Part shown: one piece after another, positions 18,734 through 23,941 of the stretch
Layout of the letters: every line of letters starts with the position of its first letter
How positions within the stretch are numbered: position 1 is the stretch's first letter
Assembly: GCA_964537955.1 (NCBI GenBank)
Contig: CAZICY010000026.1
Span: forward strand, 1 to 23,941
DNA length: 23,941 nucleotides
Reading direction: 5' to 3'
Origin: Mxb001 sp964537955
GTDB lineage: Bacteria; Actinomycetota; Actinomycetes; S36-B12
Made by a program: the position numbers and the translations under genes
Notes under the pieces: model-generated
Told to the model about the DNA's origin: nothing
The model's input: the letters and a program-made list of their open reading frames with translations, nothing else
Databases searched by the model: none

Positions 18734-18771
18734 GCCTATGGGCCCATACCGCGCCTATGGGCCCATGTCGC
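18734..18771. repeat. 19-bp tandem duplication, each copy with the palindrome ATGGGCCCAT
   Basis: GCCTATGGGCCCATACCGC (18734-18752) is followed directly by a copy differing at two bases (18753-18771). The 10-bp palindromes are at 18738-18747 and 18757-18766. The duplication lies just beyond the terminator and before the end of the convergent oxidase gene. Confidence 0.85.
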
Positions 18772-18828
18772 GCGTGCTCTCCGTCGCCTACGTGTGTGCG
18801 TGAAGGCTCGCCGGGCCTGCTGCCAGCC

Positions 18829-20091
18829 CTACCGACTCCGGGCGTCGCTGAGCAGGCGGGTAGCCGTGTCACGACCGGAGCAGACGGCACCTTCGATGTG
18901 TCCCGCGAAGCTGGAACCGAGCTCGGCCACGGCGAAGTACATGCCGTCGTGCGCGGAGCGCAGGGGTGCCCACGGGTCCTCGGCCTCCCATGGCCTGGCC
19001 CACGTGGCATAGCCCCCACCCACCCAGGGATGGCCTGACCAGTTCTCCTGGACGACCGTAATCGGATCGCGCACAGCCGGCCCGAGCATCGGCTCGATGA
19101 TGTCGAGCACCGCGGAGAGGGCTTCCTCGTCGTTCATGGCTTCCAACGCCATGGCCGCGGTGCCTCCGCAGAACACGGCGAGGAGGCACAACTGGTCGTC
19201 GGGGTCCGAGCAATCCATGACATTGAGGCCCGCAGGGCTGTCCGTCTGGCCGACCCAGCCGAAGTCGCTGTCACGCCAGAATGCGGTGGCATAGCGCAGC
19301 ACGATCTTGCGCATGTGACCCGCCACGAATCGGTCGGGCAGCTCGCGCAGCCAGCGGTCCTGATCCGCCCGCCACGTGATCCGACCCAGCACCACCGGGC
19401 TTGCGGCGAAGACGACGCGCTGTGCGGCGATGCTGCCCTGCGGAGTAGACAGGATGAAGGAGCCGTTCACGCGATCTACCGCGGACACGGGAGAGTTCGC
19501 CTGGAAGCGCTCGCCCAGGTCGTCGGCCATGCGCTGAGCCAGGGTCCCCATGCCCTCGGCGCAGCAGTACTCCATGGTGTTCTCCACGTCCTCGAACGTG
19601 TTCACGCAGTCAAGGACGGAGCGAAAGGAGATCTGGTCGATCGGGCGGCCCATGATCTCCTCGCAGCCGGAGTGGATCATCGCTGCTTCCTCGGCGTCGA
19701 GCCCCAGGGAGGCAACCCAGTCACCGAGACTGCCGGGGAAATGCCGATCGGCGTCGTGGAGCCGGTCGAACAGGGCGAGTTCCAGGAAGTCCGCGTCCAG
19801 GCGCTTGCGCTCACCGCCGATGAGGGCGATGACGCCCTCGTCCTTGCGGATGCCGCGTCGCGTGAGCCCATAGTGATCGACGAGTCCCGCGACGGAGGGC
19901 ATGGCCCGGCAGTAGAACTGCCCGCCCAGGTCGTAGGCGATGCCGTCGTCCCCCATCGTGGTCTTCGTGCGTCCACCCGGCTTGTCCTGTGCTTCGAGGA
20001 CGAGCACGTCCTCGCCGCCATCCCTCAGGGCGAGGGCAGCGGACAGGCCGGAGAAGCCCGCGCCGATCACCGCGGTGCCCGCAATCCTCAT
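18829..20091 (-). CDS. FAD-dependent amine oxidase family protein (flavin monoamine oxidase-like)
   Basis: A flavoprotein of the amine oxidase/protoporphyrinogen oxidase superfamily, oxidising an amine or a related C-N or C-C bond. The Rossmann motif GAGFSGL is at residues 10-16, with the acidic E33 ending the second strand and GGRT at 39-42. The C-terminal FAD segment reads GMYFAVAELGSSFAGHIEGAVCSGRDTA. The covalent-flavin SGCY motif of monoamine oxidases is replaced by GGGY (GGGYATWARPW), so FAD is probably bound non-covalently. 420 aa is normal. No signal peptide is needed to explain the N-terminus. ATG 20091 has GGAAGGAAG upstream. It is downstream of the decarboxylase gene and a small ORF on the same strand, perhaps one transcript. 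Substrate unknown. Confidence 0.88.
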   Translation of the reverse strand: MRIAGTAVIGAGFSGLSAALALRDGGEDVLVLEAQDKPGGRTKTTMGDDGIAYDLGGQFYCRAMPSVAGLVDHYGLTRRGIRKDEGVIALIGGERKRLDADFLELALFDRLHDADRHFPGSLGDWVASLGLDAEEAAMIHSGCEEIMGRPIDQISFRSVLDCVNTFEDVENTMEYCCAEGMGTLAQRMADDLGERFQANSPVSAVDRVNGSFILSTPQGSIAAQRVVFAASPVVLGRITWRADQDRWLRELPDRFVAGHMRKIVLRYATAFWRDSDFGWVGQTDSPAGLNVMDCSDPDDQLCLLAVFCGGTAAMALEAMNDEEALSAVLDIIEPMLGPAVRDPITVVQENWSGHPWVGGGYATWARPWEAEDPWAPLRSAHDGMYFAVAELGSSFAGHIEGAVCSGRDTATRLLSDARSR

Positions 20092-20132
20092 GCGCTTCGA
20101 CTTCCTTCCGTGCGATCAGTGATCTCGCCCTG

Positions 20133-20240
20133 CTACCCGGCGAGCTCCTCGAGCGTGTCGTCCCAGGTCCACTCCGCGGCCAGCGGCAGGCCGAAGAGGG
20201 CCACACGGACGGCCTCGATGGCCAACGTGATGAGCGACAT
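20133..20240 (-). CDS. Possible 35-aa small protein with hydrophobic helix
   Basis: An ATG at 20240, preceded by GGAGG (3-nt spacing, short), opens a 35-codon frame ending at TAG 20133. The product starts MSLITLAIEAVRVALFGLPL and ends with an acidic WTWDDTLEELAG. Its first 20 residues could form a membrane-associated helix. It sits 41 bp before the amine oxidase start and 81 bp after the decarboxylase stop, on the same strand. Its regular character contrasts with the Arg/Pro-rich translation of the other frames. It could still be chance. Confidence 0.45.
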   Translation of the reverse strand: MSLITLAIEAVRVALFGLPLAAEWTWDDTLEELAG

Positions 20241-20321
20241 GCGCCTCCTCGTCGATCGCCTCAGTCTGGCCCACGCGTGAGCGCCAGGTGGGCATCAGGG
20301 GCACCCCGTCCCGCCCAGCCG

Positions 20322-21155
20322 TCACTTCGTGCCGCGCTCGATGGCGTCCATGTCGGTGTGGGTGCTGCCCAGATCGGCCCTGAGGTAGGCCTCGGTCTCG
20401 GGCAGCGCAAGGTGCAGGTCGCTCACCCGGTGCACCTCCGCGACCACCTCGCGGGCGCGCAGTTGGAAGACGTGGCCGGCGCGAGTGCGATCGTCGGAGA
20501 TGGCGTGCAGGTGAAAACCGGGAATCGCGATCGCCTGGCTGAAGGCCGGCGACCAGAAGCCGACGATGGTGGCGCGCAGGTCAGCGCACTCGAAGACGGC
20601 CTGGTCGGCGACCGCCTCGGCGAGAGGCGTCCCAGGTGCGTGGCGACAGGCGGCACGCAGGACCAGAGCGTCAAAGTGGCCCGCGATGCGCCACGCAAAG
20701 AAGTCGTTGTCGCTTGTGCGCAGGGCGTCGAGGCGCGAAGTGAGGTCGTCGAAGGAGGAGATGTCGCTGAGGGTCACCGAATCGTCGGGGGAGAAGGCGA
20801 CGACGGTGGCGAAGGGCGTGAGCGCATCGTCCGGGGCTTCGCCCACCGTGCCATCTCCCCGGGCCTGGAAGCAGTGGCCGTCGACGAGGATCATCTCCCC
20901 GTCGAGGTCCTCGAAGGTGCCGAGCCCGGTGTCGCCGTGCCGGCGCAGATCGCCCACGGTCATCGCGCCCTGGTAGAGCCCCTCGACGAGCGCGCCCGAG
21001 GTCGACACCTGGAACATCGAGTGATGCGCCACGTCCAGGGCATCCGCAAGGGCGTCCTGCACCACCTGGCGGATGGGCTGCCCCAGGGACTCGGCACGCG
21101 CCTGCAGAGCGGTCCAGAGGGCGTCGGAGATGGTCGTCTCGAGGCGGCGGGCCAT
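20322..21155 (-). CDS. Alpha-acetolactate decarboxylase with N-terminal ribbon-helix-helix-like domain
   Basis: Residues about 45-277 are an acetolactate decarboxylase (AlsD/BudA family), which turns acetolactate into acetoin with a catalytic zinc. Family motifs are QVSTSGALVEGLYQG, TGLGTFEDLDGEM (acidic E87) and ATVVAFSP. The zinc histidines H215, H217 and H228 in GFHLHAISDDRTRAGHV have the HX1HX10H spacing known from Bacillus/Brevibacillus enzymes. Ahead of this, residues 1-42 (RRLETTIS, then two helices DALWTALQARAESLG and PIRQVVQDALADAL) look like a complete CopG/Arc-type ribbon-helix-helix DNA-binding fold. No signal peptide is present. Start at ATG 21155 is supported by TAGCGT 6 nt upstream, a leaderless arrangement; the internal ATG at residue 47 has no Shine-Dalgarno. 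No acetolactate synthase gene is in the window. Confidence 0.9.
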   Translation of the reverse strand: MARRLETTISDALWTALQARAESLGQPIRQVVQDALADALDVAHHSMFQVSTSGALVEGLYQGAMTVGDLRRHGDTGLGTFEDLDGEMILVDGHCFQARGDGTVGEAPDDALTPFATVVAFSPDDSVTLSDISSFDDLTSRLDALRTSDNDFFAWRIAGHFDALVLRAACRHAPGTPLAEAVADQAVFECADLRATIVGFWSPAFSQAIAIPGFHLHAISDDRTRAGHVFQLRAREVVAEVHRVSDLHLALPETEAYLRADLGSTHTDMDAIERGTK

Positions 21156-21167
21156 GGGGGCACGCTA
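21156..21167 (-). promoter_or_regulatory. Probable leaderless promoter -10 element of the decarboxylase gene
   Basis: On the minus strand TAGCGT (21167-21162) is followed by 6 nt and the ATG at 21155, with no Shine-Dalgarno. A suitable -35 was not found. It supports translation from the first ATG and hence inclusion of the ribbon-helix-helix segment. Confidence 0.48.
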
Positions 21168-21173
21168 GGGGGC

Positions 21174-21218
21174 CGGTCAAGCGGGCGGGGGCCTGGGCAC
21201 GGAGCGGTCAAGGCCCCC
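21174..21218. repeat. Direct repeat CGGTCAAG (x2) and 8-bp hairpin in the decarboxylase-furA gap
   Basis: CGGTCAAG occurs at 21174-21181 and 21205-21212, 31 bp apart (three helical turns). GGGGGCCT (21187-21194) pairs with AGGCCCCC (21211-21218) around a 16-nt loop. The direct repeats could be binding sites for a dimeric regulator. The hairpin could insulate the divergent promoters. Neither role is shown. Confidence 0.5.
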
Positions 21219-21227
21219 CACCCGGTG

Positions 21228-21262
21228 TTGCCCGAGTCAGGATCTGGACTTAGTCTGCGAGC
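21228..21262 (+). promoter_or_regulatory. Predicted leaderless furA-katG promoter with possible FurA operator
   Basis: TTGCCC (21228-21233), a 17-bp spacer and TAGTCT (21251-21256) are followed by 6 nt and the GTG of furA, so transcription should begin at the start codon. Within the spacer is the inverted repeat AGTC-N8-GACT (21235-21250), a candidate FurA site. Streptomyces fur-catalase operons are, as I recall, also transcribed from the furA start codon and autoregulated. Confidence 0.55.
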
Positions 21263-21685
21263 GTGACCTCCTCGGCCCAGATCCTGCGCGATCACGGAGT
21301 GCAGGTGACCGCGCAGCGGATCGCCGTACTCCAGGCCGTCGCCGCCCGCCCTCACGTCACGGCCGACGTCGTGGCCGAGATGGCGCGGGGCGAGATCGGC
21401 GCCATCTCCAAGCAGTCGGTGTACGACGCCCTCGGGGCCCTCGTCGACGCGGGCATCGTGCGGCGCATCGAGCCGGCCGGATCGCCGGCGCGCTACGAGA
21501 CGCGCGTGGGGGACAACCACCACCACCTCGTCTGCCGCGGCTGCGGAAGAGTGGTGGATGTCGACTGCGCTGTCGGCGCCGCCCCCTGCCTCACCGCCGC
21601 CGACGCCGCGGGATACGCCGTGGACGAGGCCGAGGTGACCTTCTGGGGCACATGCCCAGACTGCACGACCAGCACTCCCGTCTAG
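21263..21685 (+). CDS. furA: FurA-type peroxide/iron-responsive repressor
   Basis: A Fur-family metalloregulator that in actinobacteria represses the adjacent catalase-peroxidase gene until oxidised. The N-terminal winged helix (VTAQRIAVLQAVAARPHVTAD, then ISKQSVYDALGALVDAGIV) is followed by the regulatory metal motif HHHLVCRGCG with H86-H88. Two CXXC pairs, C91/C94 and C131/C134, could form a structural zinc site. 140 aa is normal. The GTG at 21263 lacks a Shine-Dalgarno but sits 6 nt after TAGTCT. katG follows after 47 bp, the classical furA-katG operon. The gene is divergent from the acetolactate decarboxylase gene. Confidence 0.93.
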   Translation: MTSSAQILRDHGVQVTAQRIAVLQAVAARPHVTADVVAEMARGEIGAISKQSVYDALGALVDAGIVRRIEPAGSPARYETRVGDNHHHLVCRGCGRVVDVDCAVGAAPCLTAADAAGYAVDEAEVTFWGTCPDCTTSTPV

Positions 21686-21732
21686 CGACCACGATTCACG
21701 AAGCAACACGCCATACAACCGGAGGAGAAACC

Positions 21733-23910
21733 ATGGCGAACGAGAGCAAGTGCCCGATGTCGGCAGGTGCCGGCGTCGGCACGCAGAACCAGGACTGGTG
21801 GCCTGAGCAGCTCGACCTGCTCGTACTCCAGCAGAACCCCCCGCAGGCCGATCCCATGGGAGAGCACTTCGACTACGCGAAGGAGTTCGAGTCCCTCGAC
21901 CTCGCGGCGGTCAAGGCCGACCTGCGCGCCCTCATGACCGACTCGCAGGAGTGGTGGCCCGCGGACTACGGCCACTACGGCCCCTTCTTCATCCGCATGG
22001 CGTGGCACAGCGCCGGCACCTACCGCGTGAGCGATGGCCGCGGCGGCGGCGGCGAGGGCCTCCAGCGCTTCGCCCCCCTCAACAGCTGGCCCGACAACGC
22101 CAACCTCGACAAGGCCCGCCGCCTGCTCTGGCCCGTCAAGGCCAAGTACGGCCGCAAGCTCTCATGGGCGGATCTGTTCATCCTCACGGGCAACGTCGCG
22201 CTCGAGAGCATGGGCTTCGAGACCTTCGGCTTCGGTGGGGGCCGCGCAGACGTGTGGCAGGCCGACCAGACCTACTGGGGCACTGAGCAGGAATGGCTGG
22301 CCGACAACCGCTACAGCGGTGACCGCGTCCTGGAGAACCCGCTCGGAGCGGTCCAGATGGGGCTGATCTACGTCAATCCGGAAGGCCCCAACGGCGTGCC
22401 CGACCCCCTGGCTTCCGCGCGTGACATCCGCGAGACGTTCGCCCGCATGGCGATGAACGACGAGGAGACCGTCGCCCTCATCGCCGGAGGCCACACGTTC
22501 GGCAAGACGCACGGCGCGGCCAGCCCCGAGGGCCACGTGGGCCCCGAGCCCGAGGCTGCTCCCCTCCAGCAGATGGGCCTGGGCTGGAAGAACTCCTTCG
22601 GCACCGGTGACGGAGACGACACCATCACGTCGGGCCTCGAGGGTGCCTGGACGCCGACGCCCATCACGTGGGACAACAGCTACTTCGACACGCTGTTCGC
22701 CTACGAGTGGGAGCTGACGACCAGCCCCGCGGGCGCCAAGCAGTGGGTGCCGGCCGGCGGAGCGGCAGCCGACGCCGTGCCCGATCCTCACGATCCCTCG
22801 AAGCGCCACGCACCGGTCATGCTCACGACCGACCTGGCCCTGCGCATGGACCCGATCTACGAGCCCATCTCGCGTCGCTTCCACGAGAACCCCGCGGAGT
22901 TCGCCAACGCCTTCGCCCGTGCGTGGTTCAAGCTCACGCACCGCGACATGGGCCCGAAGTCGCGCTACCTCGGCCCCGAGGTGCCGGCGGAGACACTCAT
23001 CTGGCAGGACCCGGTCCCGGCTCCCACACTGCCGCTCATCAGCGCTGCCGATGTCGCAACGTTGAAGCAGAAGGTCCTCGACTCGGGTGTGTCCGTGGCC
23101 GACCTCGTTCGCACGGCATGGGCCTCGGCTTCGACCTTCCGGTGCACCGACAAGCGCGGTGGCGCCAACGGCGCGCGGATCCGCCTGGAGCCTCAGAACT
23201 CATGGGAGGTCAACAACCCGGTCCAGACCACGTCGGTCCTCAGGCACCTCGAGGGGATCCAGGCGGAGTTCAACTCGTCCGGCGGCGCTCAGGTCTCCCT
23301 CGCCGACCTCATCGTGCTCGCCGGCTGCGCCGCGATCGAGAAGGCAGCCAAGGATGCGGGCGTCACCGTGACGGTGCCCTTCACCCCGGGTCGGACGGAT
23401 GCCACGCAGGAGATGACCGACGTGGCGTCGTTCGCGGTGCTCGAGCCGACGGCGGACGGCTTCCGCAACTACCTGTCCAAGGGCCACGTGCAGACGGCGG
23501 AGTTCCTGCTCGTCGACAAGGCCAACCTGCTCGACCTGACGGCGCCGGAGATGACCGTGCTCATCGGCGGAATGCGTGCCCTGGGCGCGAACTACGACGG
23601 GTCGGACCTCGGCGTACTCACGACGACGCCGGGCACGCTGACGAACGACTACTTCGTCAACCTGCTCGACATGGGCACCGTCTGGACGCCCACGTCCGAC
23701 ACGGAGCAGACCTTCGAGGGCCGCGACCGGAAGACGGGCGCGCACAAGTGGAATGCCACGCGCGTCGATCTCGTCTTCGGCTCCAACTCGCAGCTGCGCG
23801 CGCTCGCCGAGGTCTACGGCAGCTCCGATGCCAGGGAGAAGTTCGTCAACGACTTCGTGGCCGCATGGAACAAGGTCATGATGAGTGATCGCTTCGACCT
23901 GAAGAAGTAG
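21733..23910 (+). CDS. katG: Catalase-peroxidase KatG
   Basis: A heme b bifunctional enzyme that removes hydrogen peroxide and oxidises small donors. Distal heme-site residues are R88, W91 and H92 (RMAWHSAGTYR). The covalent Met-Tyr-Trp adduct that gives catalase activity is complete: W91, Y213 (LIYVNPEG) and M239 (FARMAMND). The proximal ligand is in the GGHTFGKTHGA motif (H254). These are offset by a constant 16 residues from Mycobacterium tuberculosis KatG (W107, Y229, M255, H270). The second, heme-free peroxidase-like domain covers about residues 410-725. 725 aa is full length. The frame opens at 21652 inside furA, but the ATG at 21733 has GGAGG at 7 nt. Only 31 bp follow the stop in the window, with no terminator visible. 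Confidence 0.97.
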   Translation: MANESKCPMSAGAGVGTQNQDWWPEQLDLLVLQQNPPQADPMGEHFDYAKEFESLDLAAVKADLRALMTDSQEWWPADYGHYGPFFIRMAWHSAGTYRVSDGRGGGGEGLQRFAPLNSWPDNANLDKARRLLWPVKAKYGRKLSWADLFILTGNVALESMGFETFGFGGGRADVWQADQTYWGTEQEWLADNRYSGDRVLENPLGAVQMGLIYVNPEGPNGVPDPLASARDIRETFARMAMNDEETVALIAGGHTFGKTHGAASPEGHVGPEPEAAPLQQMGLGWKNSFGTGDGDDTITSGLEGAWTPTPITWDNSYFDTLFAYEWELTTSPAGAKQWVPAGGAAADAVPDPHDPSKRHAPVMLTTDLALRMDPIYEPISRRFHENPAEFANAFARAWFKLTHRDMGPKSRYLGPEVPAETLIWQDPVPAPTLPLISAADVATLKQKVLDSGVSVADLVRTAWASASTFRCTDKRGGANGARIRLEPQNSWEVNNPVQTTSVLRHLEGIQAEFNSSGGAQVSLADLIVLAGCAAIEKAAKDAGVTVTVPFTPGRTDATQEMTDVASFAVLEPTADGFRNYLSKGHVQTAEFLLVDKANLLDLTAPEMTVLIGGMRALGANYDGSDLGVLTTTPGTLTNDYFVNLLDMGTVWTPTSDTEQTFEGRDRKTGAHKWNATRVDLVFGSNSQLRALAEVYGSSDAREKFVNDFVAAWNKVMMSDRFDLKK

Positions 23911-23941
23911 CAGCAGTTCGTTCGTCGACAGTGCCGCACGG

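Noticed and set aside
19989..21266. 425-codon plus-strand frame opposite the decarboxylase gene
   Set aside because: Arg/Gly/Val-rich translation without motifs; the minus strand encodes a decarboxylase with intact zinc ligands.
21652..21732. Extended KatG start inside furA
   Set aside because: The ATG at 21733 has a strong Shine-Dalgarno and a usual KatG N-terminus; the extension overlaps furA out of frame.

Overview
The window is a GC-rich, gene-dense chromosomal segment from an actinobacterium. This is inferred from the gene order miaB-miaA-...-dapF-hflX-dinG-lexA-nrdR-nrdJ, LexA boxes of the Gram-positive/actinobacterial TCGAAC-N4-GTTCGA type, frequent GTG starts, and several promoters that look leaderless. 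Genus and species cannot be read from the sequence.

Layout. (1) 1-1622: the C-terminal three quarters of an MMPL/RND-type membrane exporter, cut by the window edge. (2) 1641-3997: the tRNA-A37 modification pair miaB and miaA, overlapping by ATGA. (3) 4062-5979: a divergent pair, a PIG-L zinc deacetylase (minus) and a GT4 glycosyltransferase (plus). (4) 5989-10162: dapF, hflX and a DinG-type helicase, with overlapping ends that suggest translational coupling. (5) 10171-11505: lexA and a divergent small membrane-anchored LysM protein, separated by a region with three LexA-box-like sites. This arrangement matches the YneA / ChiZ (Rv2719c) / DivS division-inhibitor loci of other Gram-positives. 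(6) 11506-12213: about 700 bp without a convincing gene, holding two tandem-repeat families, then the nrdR promoter and leader. (7) 12214-15593: nrdR and the B12-dependent ribonucleotide reductase nrdJ, closed by a strong hairpin. (8) 15709-18684: an unknown 142-aa protein (minus) and a 755-aa secreted, modular, poly-glycine-containing protein (plus). (9) 18829-21155: a minus-strand group consisting of an FAD amine oxidase, a possible 35-aa small protein and an acetolactate decarboxylase carrying an N-terminal ribbon-helix-helix segment. (10) 21263-23910: furA-katG.

How the parts connect. The SOS repressor, its likely division-arrest partner, a DinG-type helicase and the NrdR-controlled dNTP synthesis genes form a DNA-damage/replication block. 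furA-katG is a peroxide-response unit facing the decarboxylase gene across 107 bp. A recurring feature is a TAGNNT hexamer 6-7 nt before the start codons of miaB, the GT4 gene, dapF, the decarboxylase gene and furA, none of which has a Shine-Dalgarno sequence; these are best read as leaderless promoters. The most unusual items are the RHH-decarboxylase fusion, a 26-codon upstream ORF in the lexA leader placed exactly at a predicted transcription start, the 44-bp tandem repeats before nrdR, and the repeat-ended secreted protein.
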